A stretch of DNA of 64,000 nucleotides from Rhodamnia argentea (GCF_020921035.1 NC_063157.1:1302001-1366000), one strand, 5' to 3'; positions 13,641 to 25,055 are shown, numbered from the stretch's first letter. Program-made: numbers and translations. Notes: generated by a model from the sequence alone, not told the origin.

Positions 13641-14915
13641 TTTTATTTAGCTTTTTCTTTCCCTTTTTTTTTTTTTGGAAAAAAAAAAATTAACCTTCCC
13701 TCTTTGTTTTCTTATTGGGAACCCCTCCTTTGCCTCCGTTTCTTTGTTGAAGTCTCGTCATTAATAGCTAGAGTCGGGTCGATATCAGGGTACGATTGAT
13801 TATGAATTTCTAAGTTGATGCGTACATCTCTCGTCGAACCGATGTGTTTAATTGGTCACTGGGCACTAGACCTTAGACAAAAAATAAAATCTTAGCTGCA
13901 TCCGGTACATATGAGCATTGTCATTCATTCCATGTGAATATTAAGGTAGAAACTCATTAACATCGATGTGCTTGAACCCTCCGCAAAAATATCGACATTG
14001 CAAGTTTGCATTCTTTACTGCGTTCCTCTGCATTAAGAAACTACAGACATTTGTTTTTTTTAGGATTTGCATGTTCGCATTGAATACAAACCTAGGTGGT
14101 TTCTTCGATTTCACTCAAATTAGGCTCTTATCTCATTGAATTCTTCAAAATTAGCTCATTTGAGCCCCGTCCAAAACTATGCACTTCGGCCATTCTCTTT
14201 TTCTTGGCCTCACTGAGATTTTCATTATGTCGTGAATGCGTCATGCATGTGCTATGCACATTGTTGTTGGCTAACGTTTAAGGAGGCTTCTATCAAAATC
14301 CTAATTTGGACCTAGATTAGGGTTAGGATTTCCAAGGCTAATGTTTTAGAGGTTACTTTAAGGTCAAGACAGGGTATTTAAGAAAGAAGATCCCGCTGTC
14401 GAGCTTCATGGTCGCAACCATATTCATCCTAAGAGGATTCCCCGGCCGAAAAAGGATTCCAAGGCAAACGGAGCCCATCGTGCGGTCATTGGATTGTGAG
14501 TTGAGCTCACAAGACCCGGGTGCAATCGGAGTTGGATCAACTTCTCAGCCTTGGGGCTCGTCGGATTATCCTTTTCGATAGTTGGTTCAAGGTCAAAATG
14601 CGCATTCGATGCCAAGTTTGTAGTGCCGTCGAGGCATTTCTGTTTCTCTCCATGCCTCGGCGAGGACAACGGGTGGATATAAAAGAATTTAGTAGAAGGC
14701 AAAAGAAAGGAGGAGACGAGAGAGAGTCTTTTCTGGCTATTTGGGTTAAATTGAATGTGAAAAAAAAAAAAAAAAAAAGAGCTTGGTGTTCTCACGAATT
14801 ACCCTCAGTGACATGCCACTCACATAACACAGACATGAAATAGGACATAGCTAATTATCTCGAAATATTCCACTATATAATACTCTTCTAATCCCAAGTA
14901 ATTATCGCTATAACC
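13641..14915. other. Intergenic; left edge of a local segmental duplication near 13845
   Basis: About 13845-13920 (GGTCACTGGGCACTAGACC, CTTAGCTGCATCCG, CATATGAGCAT) matches about 21048-21120 (GGTCATTGGGCACCAGACC, CTTAGCTGCATCCG, CATATGGGCAT). This places the left edge of the duplicated unit described at 16260-17190. The stretch 14281-14750 has several open frames without recognisable family. Confidence 0.4.
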
Positions 14916-14916
14916 C

Positions 14917-15380
14917 GGGGAAAATTACTAAAATAGTCATAAACTTATTACAATTATATCAATTCACTCTTAAGCTTTTTTTCTTTTTTCCTTTTCAATT
15001 GAGTCATAACTATTTTTGCATTTTTGTCAATTCGGTCAATCCGGCTAACTTTGGCCTACCGACGCCGACGTGAACATCAACCGGCGTTGACGTGATAATT
15101 TTTAATAATATTTTAATATTTTAATATTCTTTTTCCTTTTAGTCTTTTCTTTTTTTTTTCTTCTCCTTCTCCCTCCAGCCCTGTAAAAAGAAAAAGAAAG
15201 AGAAAAAGAACGAACTGGAAAAAAAATAATTTCGGTAGTAAAATTGTTCACCTCAACGCCTGCCAATCAAAGTTGGCCGGATGGACTAAATTGACATAAA
15301 TGCAAAATGTTTAGGACTCAATTAGTAAAAGGAAAAAGGTTTAGGGCTGAATTGATATAATAACAATAGGTTTGGGACTT
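14917..15380. mobile_element. F1 foldback MITE, copy 2
   Basis: The left arm reads TAGTCATAAACTTATTACAATTATATCAATTCA; the right arm ends ATTGATATAATAACAATAGGTTTGGGACTT, its inverse. The inner GACGCCGACGTGAACATC core and a CTTTT/AAAAG centre match the other F1 copies. Diverged; target duplication not identified. Confidence 0.7.
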
Positions 15381-15544
15381 GTTCTTGTGAATCCATACGC
15401 ATAACGTGTACTAATTCGAATTTTCTCATCTAATGCTCTCATACAACCTTTTGAACTTATGGATCAAACATTGAGTCATCTAAAATTATATGTGTATTCT
15501 TTTATCTTATACGATATGTTATGCTATTCGGAGGTGTTACTATT

Positions 15545-16215
15545 AAGGGTAAATACCATCCCAAACTATTACACTTGAGATAATTTTATCCTAAATTATT
15601 TGTTGACCACAAAAAATCTCAAATTAGTACACTTTTGATAAATTTACTCAAAACTAATTTTTTGACCATAAAAAATCCCAAACTAGTACATGTGACAAAT
15701 TTACTTTTCGTTGCTTTCTCATTAAGTTAGATTAATACTATGACAAACGTAAAACTGGTATACTTTTAACAAATTTATCCCAAACTGATTTTTTGACCAT
15801 AAAAAATCCCAAACTAATACACCTATTACAAATTTGTCTTTCGTTAGTTTCTAATTAAATTGGTTTAATACCACGAAAAACGTCTAACTGGTACACTTGT
15901 AACAAATTTATCCCAAACTAATTTTTTGGCCATCAAAAGTCTCAAACTAATATACTTATGACAAATTTATCTTTCGTTAGTTTTCAATTAAATTGGATTA
16001 ATGCCATGAAAATGTCAAACTGGTACGATTGTGACAAACGAGAGGATAAGAAATCAAAGCGGTAAACTCATCAACAGCCACGTATCATCTAACTCAGCAA
16101 TTTGATGGTGAAATTTAACGGACTAATGGAGGGTAAATTTGTTGTAAATGTACAAGTTTGAGGTTTTTGGTATTCAAAATATTAATTTGGTGTAAAATTG
16201 TCACATATGTATCAA
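15545..16215. repeat. Foldback element with a 132-bp internal tandem repeat (about 3.5 units)
   Basis: The phrase AACTAATTTTTTGACCAT, then AAAAATCCCAAACTA, ACAAATTTATC and a GTTAGTTT run recurs with unit starts near 15652, 15783 and 15916, a period of 131-133 bases. The right end (GTACAAGTTTGAGGTTTTTGG, AATTTGGTGTAAAATTGTCA) is the inverse of the left end (AAACTATTACACTTGAGATAATTTTATCC). So the tandem array is one arm of an inverted-repeat element. Confidence 0.7.
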
Positions 16216-16259
16216 TGTATCAATTAATGGTCTTTCGTAAGATTAACCTTAGGAACTGA

Positions 16260-17190
16260 AATTTCTTCCATTTGCCTTCATTATGACTTCTAATGGAAGA
16301 GACAGATAACCTGTTCCATCTAAATACCGAATCCCAAAAGTGTAACCCTAACATCATGATTGCCTATTCTCAGTTATTTTTTCTCCCTAGGAAGGTGCAT
16401 GGAAACTCATGCCCATGCACATTGCCTTCTGTGTTTTGGCACATGAAAGAGTAAGATCGAACCGTGATTGTTCAATGCTTTTGGGATGATAGTGGACTTT
16501 CTTCATCGACTTCTCCAAGGCATCCCCGTCTGTCTTTCTCGTTTGCAGGTTTTCTTTAATATTCCCAACTTCCTTCACTTCCTCTTGAATTCCTCTTCTT
16601 GCTGAGGTCAATCAATAGTAATTAAAAAAGATGCTCTCCTGTGCATGCAACTAGGGTTTTTCCTTCTTCAGTTTCTTTCACGTTTAGCTTATCCAGTTCC
16701 CCTTGCACATCCTGCTCAATGAGAACGATGTTAGACTCTCTGACGAGGAAAATTCCTCGTCAAACAAGACGACCTGCTTTTCGCCGGCAGTATCATGGTT
16801 GAAAAGGTCTGCGGCATTGGTTTATGCAATGTTCAAACCGTCCTGATGTTGTTTGCTTGCTTGCTCCCACCGAGAGGTCCAAAGAAGACTATAATTAAAT
16901 CGGCATTGTCGTCAGCATCAGCATCAGCATCGGCACTCCCGTGACAGTGACATACCCCACCATCTCCACATGCCGGATAAGGTTTTCCCTTTCGAAGAAA
17001 GAAAAGAAGAGAGCAAAGGAGATAGGGGAGAGAAGGTCTTTTGACTTTGGCTGCCCCTAGTATTTACACATTCGACTGTATAGCTTGCTGTTAAATTTGA
17101 TGTTGGGTGTCAAACGTAAAGCACATGGATGAATTGTTGGATTGAATATGATTTAGCTGGAGAGGTTAACTCTTTCGTTGATCCAATGGG
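16260..17190 (-). pseudogene. Duplicated unit of unknown identity, copy A (minus-strand coding relics)
   Basis: This unit occurs four times in the window (A here, B 21048-22065, C about 24540-25870, D 26465-28180). On the minus strand copy A reads CGDGGVCHCHGSADADADAD, then DNADLIIVFFGPLGGSKQ before a stop, with a CT-rich leader above it. Further down is an open frame (16387-16611) rich in charged residues, ending CAKTQKAMCMGMSFHAPS. Copy B has the same phrases with substitutions and a stop after LIIFF, so at least one copy is dead. I do not recognise the family. Conservation of phrases across copies suggests a former transcribed gene; a non-coding unit is also possible. Confidence 0.4.
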
Positions 17191-18840
17191 AATTGGACTT
17201 GTGGTTAGAGCAGAGGATTAGGGAAGAGAATGACTACAATGGCAAACAGTCGAAACGTTCCGTACATTATGTTTAGGGCTGAATTGGCATCTATACAATA
17301 ATAAGTTAAGAAATTTTTTGCTAATTTTTCCCACCTATAAAGAACATTCTCGCCCTTTCAAAAGAAAATTAATCATCTTCTTATTAAGCACATAATTGAA
17401 TAAAACGGACAATAACAAAGGCTAGAGGGCTCTTACCAAGCTTTTTTCGCTTGGAAATTGGATTTATCCCAAATTGAAAGCGGTCACGTAATCTCTTTTT
17501 GACTTGATTAATCAAAGTAACATACAATTGGATCGGTTATCCCTTAGACTCTAATTGCGTCAGCCTTAAACAAGGGTTTTCCATAACCGATATTTGTGCC
17601 CATATTCTATAGGATAACTATGAGCTAAGACACTTTCTGGGGGAGTTATCATAGCCAAGTTGACCGGGAATAAATTGAGAAAAAATCATAGCACCACTAA
17701 AAGCATTGAAAAATGAGTTATCACGTGTCACCCTTTCCACACGAAAGCTACGACGTTTCGCTGGCTATCGATTAGTCATTATAAGGGATTTAAATATTGG
17801 AACCATGCTTTATTTTGTTAAATGGACTCTATTGGACAATTTTCTCGCGGCTGTTTTGCCTTAAATGTTTTTCATGACGAAATATCTTTCGCCGAAAGTC
17901 ATTTTTCGGCTTTTATTGAATAAAATAGGATTCCCGAGCCAATTCCGGACAAAAAACGTCACAGGTAGAGAAACAATTATCAAGTTAATTCACACAAGAA
18001 TGTACAAACACGAACCGTGCTAGAATCTAATAGATCATAAGGTTCGGCGATACAGACTCGATAACGTAACCGAATTGAAAAAAAATGTTGAAACTTAAAT
18101 GATAACACAATTTGAAAATGCAAAAGTAACATGTTGAAATTTAATTAACGACGCAATACTCGGGAAAGAGATACACACCGACCTTTAATCGATGACGTGA
18201 ATCTGAAAGTTACAATTACGAAAGTTAAAGTGCGATACTTGAAAAGCAAAGATGAAAATAAATTTGCTTGATTTGTGTGGGAGGGTCTCGGAAGAGTACG
18301 ATGTGGCTATTTAAGGATGAAATTTATGAGATGGCATGAAAAATCGTTCTTGTTGGGATTTTTTTTTTTTCGGGCCGAAAAGAATTGGAGACGAGGAAAA
18401 TTAGCAGTCAACTTTGGAGCGTAGGAGGAGTGCCATCTTATCCTTCATTCACGTGGGCCCACATGCGCAGTTAATCTGTTGATCAAGCTTGCTAATTCAA
18501 TCGATTTGAATGCGACATTCTCATCCGATCCTTCATTCTCCTCCCTCAAATCTAATTTGGACACAATCAAACCAATTAAATTACTCGAATCAATCAGCCC
18601 CGCAGATTTGGTGCTACCACTAATTTATTTTCTAGTCAAATTCTAACGCGTGCTTTGCGGCAAGTGGGGCGACATTACCATCGACCGGACAAAGTATTTA
18701 GGAAAATTTAATTTGCGGCGGCTCCTGTGGTTTCCTAAACCAATTGTCTCATTAATTAATTGAGTTTAAAGAAACAGAGAATTAGGGTCCATTTCGTGGA
18801 ACGTCGCATCTATTCAACCCCGGTCTGGAACTCTTATCCA
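17191..18840. other. Intergenic; short F1 fragment at about 17265-17335, no gene
   Basis: TTTAGGGCTGAATTGGCATC...TTGCTAATTTTTCCC is the outer 70 bases of an F1 arm. The remainder (Asn/Lys/Ile-biased open frames, all short) has no recognisable gene. The last 500 bases form the distal promoter of the F-box gene. Confidence 0.35.
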
Positions 18841-18845
18841 AATCG

Positions 18846-18852
18846 TATAAAA
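18846..18852 (+). promoter_or_regulatory. TATA box of the first F-box/kelch gene
   Basis: TATAAAA in the context CGTATAAAAAGC lies 131 bases upstream of the start codon at 18977, an ordinary distance for a plant TATA box plus a leader of about 100 bases. Confidence 0.6.
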
Positions 18853-18976
18853 AGCAAACATCGTATCCCTTCGTGAAAACCAAGACACTCGAGCAACTCT
18901 CCAATTCATCTGACTACTGGATTTCCCTCATCTTCTTGCCCGAAGATCGCCATCTTGCTTCATTCTTCGTTAACAC

Positions 18977-20047
18977 ATGGAGTTGATTCCGGGTCTACCG
19001 GACGACATAGCCCGAGAATGCTTGATCCGAGTCCCCTATGCCGGATTCCCCGCCATGGCGTCCGCGTGCAAGGGGTGGAAGGCTGAGATCGAACTTCCCC
19101 AGTTTCGGTCGCATCGCAAATCCGCGGGTTACAGCCAAACGATCTTGGTCATGGCTCAAGCCGTGCTCGACCCAGCCCGGAGCATCGGATTCGCGAACCT
19201 TTGCCACGTCCCGGTTTACCGCCTGACCACTTTCGAGCCGGTCTCCGGTTCTTGGAGTGAGTTGCCGCCGCCTCCCGAGTTCTCCAGGGGCTTCCCCATG
19301 TTTTGTCAGTTAGCCGCCGCTGGGTCGGACCTTGTTGTGATTGGCGGGCTCGATCCGGTTTCGTGGGAGGCCTCGAGTTCGGTCTACATCTACAGCTTCA
19401 TAACCGCCACATGGCGGCGCGGGGCCGACATGCCGGGCGTACGACGCTCGTTCTTCGGCTGCGCGTCAGATGGCGACGGCATGGTGTTCGTCGCCGGAGG
19501 TCACGACGGGGAGAAGAACGCGCTTAGGTCTGCAGTGGCGTACCTCGTGGGGAGAGACGAGTGGGCAGCTTTGCCCGACATGGCGAGGGAGCGCGACGAG
19601 TGCAAGGGGATCTTCCACGGTGGCAAGTTCCACGTTATCGGCGGCTATGGCACCGAGACGCAGGGGAGGTTCGAGAAGAGCTGCGAGGCCTTCGACGCCG
19701 CGACGAGGCAGTGGGGCCCGGTGCGGGAGGACGCGTTGACGGCGGGCACCTGCCCGAGGAGCTGCGTGGACGGCGACGGGGACGATCACTTTTACATGTG
19801 CAAGGACGGCGATGTGTTGGCGCTTAGAGGATCCACGTGGCGGGTGGAGGCTAAAATACCCGGTGACGTGTGCAATCCCAGTCACGTGACAAAGTGGCAA
19901 GGGAAGTTACTGGTGATTGGGTCTCCGACAACCGGCGAGCCTCAAGAGGCTTACGTGTTGGACCTGAGGACGTGTGCTTGGACAAACGTGGAGTTGCCAG
20001 AAAAGTTTTCCGGTCATGTTCAAGTTGGCTGTTGTGTGGAGATTTAA
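18977..20047 (+). CDS. F-box/kelch-repeat protein, KISS ME DEADLY (KMD) type, copy 1
   Basis: Substrate receptor of an SCF ubiquitin ligase. In Arabidopsis, KMD1-4 direct turnover of type-B ARR cytokinin regulators and of phenylalanine ammonia-lyase; function here is by homology. Intronless ORF of 356 aa, the family's usual length. The F-box spans about residues 2-45 (ELIPGLPDDIARECLIRVPY, then CKGWKAEIELPQF). Kelch repeats follow: LVVIGGLDPVSWEA with W-R about 20 residues later; VFVAGGHDGEKNALRSAVAY; FHVIGGYGTETQGRFEKSCE. The signature PDMARERDECKGIFHGGKFH between repeats is diagnostic of the KMD group. It ends GHVQVGCCVEI, like the family's GHVQAGC tail. The start is the only ATG that keeps MELIP. 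AATAAA at 20065-20070 follows the TAA. A full paralogue lies 13.1 kb downstream and a 3' fragment at 22618. Confidence 0.95.
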   Translation: MELIPGLPDDIARECLIRVPYAGFPAMASACKGWKAEIELPQFRSHRKSAGYSQTILVMAQAVLDPARSIGFANLCHVPVYRLTTFEPVSGSWSELPPPPEFSRGFPMFCQLAAAGSDLVVIGGLDPVSWEASSSVYIYSFITATWRRGADMPGVRRSFFGCASDGDGMVFVAGGHDGEKNALRSAVAYLVGRDEWAALPDMARERDECKGIFHGGKFHVIGGYGTETQGRFEKSCEAFDAATRQWGPVREDALTAGTCPRSCVDGDGDDHFYMCKDGDVLALRGSTWRVEAKIPGDVCNPSHVTKWQGKLLVIGSPTTGEPQEAYVLDLRTCAWTNVELPEKFSGHVQVGCCVEI

Positions 20048-20534
20048 GAGGAACAAGACTCGGAAATAAAAAGCTTGGTGTGTACAGATTCTAATATGAC
20101 ATTACTCTTTAATATGTCACTATTTAATTGTACTAGGCTAGGGTTTTTTTTTTTTTTTTTTGAGACGTCGGCAATATTCCACATCATGACATGCAAATTA
20201 GCGAGTTTTGCGCGGAAAACTAAACAAAAGAAAATGATTTTTGCTTGATTGGAAGTTGAACATAGGCAGGCTTTGCTAGTGGCATTATTTTTATGTCTAT
20301 TCGCTTAGAATCTCGATCATCCTTGTCGCCTTTTCTTGGGTGTATCAAGAGGGTTTCATTCATGTCCTAAGTTACAACATCAGACGACTTTTTCTAACAT
20401 AAACATCAGTCGAGGTCGAGCCCGAACTTACTCATCCTTGAATAACTTGTACTCTAATTCTGTCCTTTCTCATCAATATGCGACGCACATCTTATCCACA
20501 AGTTGATGCTTGACCGCCTACCCTTCCATGTCAT

Positions 20535-21005
20535 ATTTCTTTTTGCCAATTGAGTTTTAGATCTTTTACATTTTTGTCAATTCAATCCATTTAGCTAGCC
20601 GATATTCATATGGCACTACCGACGCCGATGTGAATTTTTTGGTCAAATTATGATTTTTAATATCAATTTCATTTAAATTATATTCAAAAAGTATGGTTAA
20701 GAGAGAGAGAGAGAAGTAGGCGAGGAGGGCTTCAACCCCCCTCCCCGCCATCCCCCATCATCCCCGGCTTTCCCGGCAATGTTGGGACTGCGGCGGCGAG
20801 GGCTTGTGGGCCTCCCTGCCTAATTCTCTCTCTCTCTCTCTTCTTTTACCATACTTTTTGAATTTAATTTAAATAGACTTTATATTAAAAATCAGATTTG
20901 GACAAGAAAAAAGTCCACAGATTAGTGCGGCAGGCCAAATAGATTGAATTGGGATAAATATAAAAGGTTTAGGACTGAATTGGTAAAACAAAATGTTTAA
21001 GAGTA
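20535..21005. mobile_element. F1-related foldback MITE, copy 3
   Basis: The left arm (CAATTGAGTTTTAGATCTTTTACATTTTTGTCAATTCAATCC) is inverted in the right arm (AATTGGGATAAATATAAAAGGTTTAGGACTGAATTGG). A more internal inverted pair, AATTTAAATTATATTCAAAAAGTATGG / CCATACTTTTTGAATTTAATTT, flanks a GC-rich centre with GA/CT microsatellites (20701-20845). Confidence 0.7.
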
Positions 21006-21029
21006 TTGCGACATATTACATAATTAGCA

Positions 21030-22065
21030 TACACATCTACTTCGTGAGCTACAAGTGGTCATTGGGCACCAGACCTAGTAGTGGGAAAAAATCCTTAGCT
21101 GCATCCGTAGCATATGGGCATGTTGGACGAGTTGGGCCTCACGTAATACCCACGAATCTGACAGTTGCCATCAATTGGACTCGCGTGATAGAGGGGATGG
21201 GATTGGCTACTCTTAGTTCTTTTTCTCCTTCGGAAGGTGCATAGAAGAAGATCATGCCCCCACACACACAAGCCTTTTCTTCTTTGCACACGAACGATCC
21301 AAGATTGTTTAATGCTTTCCGACAATGGGTGGAATCCTAAAAAGCATGAAGAGCCGACTTCCTTCATCGGTTCCCTCCGAGGCGTCTGCCCTTTGACCAT
21401 TCAGTTCTTCATTCACACGCTCCAATCCTTTGTCCGTTGCAAGTTTTCTTGTAAATTACCCCTTAACTGCTTCCACACTTTCCATTCCATCACTTTTTCT
21501 TGGATTAGGGTTTTCCATCTTCTACTGTTCATCTTCTTTGGAAGTATCGGGCTTGATTAGAATATCGTTGACACTTTGAGGCGTAGAATTAATTTCCTGG
21601 TCAAACAAGAGGGCCAGCTTTTCGCCGAAAGCTCGAATTTCCTGCATACGATGTATATACTCAATCGAATCTCCCGATTCGTGTTATTTTGCCCCACCGA
21701 GAGGTCAAAAGAAGATAATTAGGGTTTCATTGTCGTCAGCATCACCATCATCACTATCGTGACAATGACATGCACCACCATATCCACACGCCTTAATAAG
21801 GTTTCTCTTTGAAACGAAAAAGAGCAAAAGAGATTGGAAAGACAAGGGATTTGCATTTTTACATTTTTTTTTGGGGTGGGTTCCTATCCAAACATTTACT
21901 GTATAACTTGGTTTTAAAATTGGATGGTGGTGTCAAATGCAAAGCACATGGGTAAATTGTTCAATTGAATATGATTTAGCTAGTTAACTTTACTGTTGAT
22001 CCAATGTAATTTGGAGTTGTGGTTTCGTGAGCTTGTGAATGAAAAGCTAGCTTACTTTCCGCCAA
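21030..22065 (-). pseudogene. Duplicated unit of unknown identity, copy B
   Basis: It aligns with copy A along most of its length: GGTGCAT near the 3' end, CAAGAGG and CAGCTTTTCGCCG, CCACCGAGAGGTC, ATTGTCGTCAGCATCA, GACATGCACCACCAT. At its upper end is TTGAATATGATTTAGCTAG, followed by GTTGATCCAATG. Minus-strand reading gives GGACHCHDSDDGDADDN, then LIIFF and a stop, so the frame open in copy A is closed here. It sits immediately before the F-box pseudogene at 22618, mirroring copy A before the intact F-box gene. Family not recognised. Confidence 0.4.
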
Positions 22066-22617
22066 AAAGAACAGGGTTTGAGGGAGAGAAGTCAAGCTCA
22101 ACTTCTTCAAAAATTGAGACTTTATTAAATGCAAGATATTAGAGTAATGAGAAGTCTAATACTAAAACTTAAGCAATTAGATGAAAGGAAACTAGTTATA
22201 TACAAGATACTTCAGAATCATGTATTTAGATGGTGTGAGATTACAATCAACATAAAGAAATCCCATTACCATGTTATTTTTAAGCATGACATTTTGATAT
22301 GTGAACCATGTTAAAGCACCTCATGATAAGTTTAAGTGATCATACAAGCAGTGTGTGCGCCTGTTTTTTTTTTTTTTTTTCCTTACTCTATGCTTAAAAA
22401 TTGAGAATAGTTATTCTTTATCAAATCGAACCATATTATTTGATATCTCACCTTTTGCGAAAATATTCACATGGCTCATTCAAAGCTGTAAATTATAGAA
22501 AAAATAGCAAAAAATTCCTATGTAAATTCGAATCCTCACCGCTCCTTTTGCTTCTTTCGTTCTCGCCCTTTTATTAGAACCCTAAGTGCTCTTCTTATCA
22601 GAACATAGCCTGATTAA
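22066..22617. other. Spacer; AT-rich, no gene
   Basis: The space between copy B and the F-box fragment has no recognisable gene. It holds a T run near 22364. Confidence 0.3.
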
Positions 22618-22860
22618 CGCGGACGATCACTTTTACAAGTGCAGGGATGGCGACGTGTTGACGCGTAGTGGATCCACGTGACGCGTGCAACCCTAGTCAT
22701 GTGACAAAGTGGCAAGGGAAGTTACGTGTTGGACATGAGGACGCTTTCCTGGACAATCGTGGAGTTGCCGGAAATGTTCTCCGGTCACGTTCAAGTTGGC
22801 TGTTGTCTGGAGATTTAGGAGGGAACAAGATTGAGAAATAAAGCGGGTTGTGTACAGATT
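22618..22860 (+). pseudogene. 3' fragment of a KMD-type F-box/kelch gene with two internal deletions
   Basis: It matches the last third of the gene at 18977-20047 from GGACGATCACTTTTACA through the stop codon, AATAAA (22837-22842) and GTGTACAGATT beyond it. Two deletions relative to copy 1: 26 bases between direct GTG repeats (copy 1 positions 19837 and 19863), and 44 bases between direct TTAC repeats (19907 and 19951). Their sum breaks the frame. The F-box and first kelch repeats are missing. It is closer to copy 1 than to copy 2 (both share GGATCCACGTG and the 3' UTR text), so it arose from copy 1 or its direct ancestor. Confidence 0.93.
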
Positions 22861-23006
22861 ACATATGAGATTGTTCTTTGGTTTTCTTGGGGACGTTGGC
22901 AAGAATCGATGTCATGAGGTACAAACTTGCGAGTCTTATGTGGAAAACAAACGAGTAAGATGTGTCATGATTTTGGGGTCCAAGATGGGCAAAGTACTCG
23001 AAAACC

Positions 23007-24220
23007 GGAAAAATGTCAAAAAAATTTCTAAACTTATTGTATTTGTGCAAATTCTGTCATAAATATTTTATTGGTGTCAATTGAGTCCTAAACCTTTTAC
23101 ATTAGTGTCAATTAAGTTAATTCAGTCAATTTTGATCAGAAATTATTGACATAGACCTCGATAGTTCTACATTACATGGCTAGCGCCGACATTGATTTTT
23201 TTTTACTATTATTTAAATATTTCTAATAATTTTTAATTTTTTCCTTCTTTTTTCTTCTCCTTTTATTAGGGGCCGACAACCCTTGCCGGCTCCCAACCAA
23301 AAAAAAAAAATGCAAGAAAAAAGAAGGAAAAAGGAAAAAAAAAACAAAAAATTATTAAAAATATTTAAAAATATACATGTAAACACCAACCGTACCACGT
23401 AGGACAACCGACGTTTACGTCATCGCTTTGGGGCCAAAATTGGCATGATTGACTCAATTGGTAGTAACACAAAAGATTTAGAATTGAATTGGCACTAATA
23501 AAAAGTTGAGAAAAGTGTCAAAAAAGTCCTAAACCTATTGTATTAGTGTCAATTCAGTCATAAACCTTTTTTTGGTACCAATTCAGTCTTAAACCTTTTG
23601 TATTTGTGTCATTTAAGTCCTAAATGTTTTATTAGTGTCAATTCAGTCCTAAACCTTTTACAATAGTGCCAATTTAATCCTAAAAATTTTGTATTTATGT
23701 CAATTGAGTCAATTCGGTCAATTTTAATTGGAAATCACTGGTATGGACGTCAATTATCTTACGTGGCATGGTTGGCGCTAACGTGAATATTTTTTAATAT
23801 TTTAAATAATTTAAAAAAAATCAAAAAAATGCTTAAAAAATTATTTAAAATATTAAAATAATATTTAAAAAAATGTCCAAGTTAACACTAGCCGTGCCAT
23901 GTAGGGATGTCCACGTTAGCTATTTTTTTTTTTATCAAAATTGGCCGGATTAACTCAGTTGGTATAAATATAAAAAATTTAGAACTGAATTGACAATAAT
24001 ACAGAAGGTTTAGTACTAAATTAGCACCAATAAAAGGTTTAGGACTTAATTGGTACAAATGCAAAAGGTTTAGGACTGAATTGACACAAAAAAAAAGATT
24101 TAGGACTGAATTGACACTAATGCAATAGGCTTAGAACTTTTTTGATACTTCGCCCATAAAAAGTTTATGACTGAATTTGCATCAATTCAATAGGTTTAGG
24201 GCTTTTTCAACCCTTTTTCC
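23007..24220. mobile_element. F1 foldback MITE, older copy interrupted by another F1 element
   Basis: The left end is GGAAAAATGTCAAAAAAATT; the right end is GGGCTTTTTCAACCCTTTTT. The core ACATAGACCTCGATAGTTC...CATGGCTAGCGCCGAC pairs with ACCACGTAGGACAACCGACG. The right arm is split at 23507 by a second F1 element (23508-24155) and resumes at 24156. Confidence 0.8.
23508..24155. mobile_element. F1 foldback MITE nested in its sibling, with a 10-bp target duplication
   Basis: The ends GAGAAAAGTGTC and GATACTTCGCCC are inverted. The same ten bases, ATAAAAAGTT, stand immediately outside both ends (23498-23507 and 24156-24165). A target duplication of 9 (perhaps 10) bases is the Mutator-superfamily hallmark. 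The arms carry the repeated phrase CAATTCAGTC(A/C)TAAACCTTTT and its inverse. No transposase is present, so it is non-autonomous. Confidence 0.88.
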
Positions 24221-24807
24221 CTCGAAAACTAGATATATAAAATTACGGACAAAATTCGTGTATGTCATGAAGACCACACATATGTGTTTATACTATATCC
24301 ATATGTTAAAAAATGAAAAATCTAAGATTGCAACATACTCCAAAATCGGTGTACAAAACTATTATGATAATATTTCCTATTACCACCACGAATATAAGGT
24401 ACTTCATCCTCAATCTAATTTTATCGTGCTAGAAGTTTCATAGAGACCGTAAAACGTGACGTGAATTGTCGGCACAGCATACATAGTTCATTTCAAGAAA
24501 ACTAAACCGTGGAATGAGACTTTTCTTGGAAGGAGACTTTTTGGCTATAATGCAATCCGAGTTTAGAATGATGGGGCCATTCTAAAGTATTCCCACGTGC
24601 AGCAGCATAATCAAACTGAACTTCCTTATGTTGCCTTCTTATTTCCCAATTGAATTGTTAAGGAGAATCTCTTAACATCATAACAACTTTCCAACTCAGT
24701 GCCTAATCAGATTTTCAAATATGTTAAGCTGCCTGACTCCCTCCACTTCCATTTGTTTTTGGGTTTCTTTTGGAACTCCTCTCTTGGTGGGTTGAAGACC
24801 ATATTAA

Positions 24808-25055
24808 AGCTCCGTTTGTTTCGCGAAAAATAAATGATTTGAAAAATAATTTTTTTAAAAAAAATGATCACTTATATCATGTACATTAATGAACGAACGA
24901 ATGAAAAATATTTTCATCATCGACGCTCATTTTTAAACACAAACGATTGTCGGTAACGATAATTTTTTCATTGGCTAATTATTTTAAGTCATAATATGAT
25001 ATTTTTTAGGAAAATATTTTCTAAATTATTCATTATTCGCGAAACGAACGGAACC
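24808..25055. mobile_element. Tourist-type MITE with TAA target duplication
   Basis: The ends AGCTCCGTTTGTTTCGCG and CGCGAAACGAACGGAACC are inverted (14 of 18 match). TAA stands on both sides (24805-24807, 25056-25058). 248 bases long, AT-rich, non-coding. Three-base TTA/TAA duplications mark the PIF/Harbinger group. Confidence 0.75.

Noticed and set aside
15650..16050. CRISPR-like regularly spaced repeats
   Set aside because: The 132-base units are contiguous and diverged, within a plant foldback element; there are no spacers and this is a eukaryotic genome.
19466..19900. 144-codon minus-strand frame inside the F-box gene (and similar frames at 32027-32413, 32429-32810)
   Set aside because: Arg/Pro/His-rich antisense frames caused by high GC in the F-box genes; no family resemblance.
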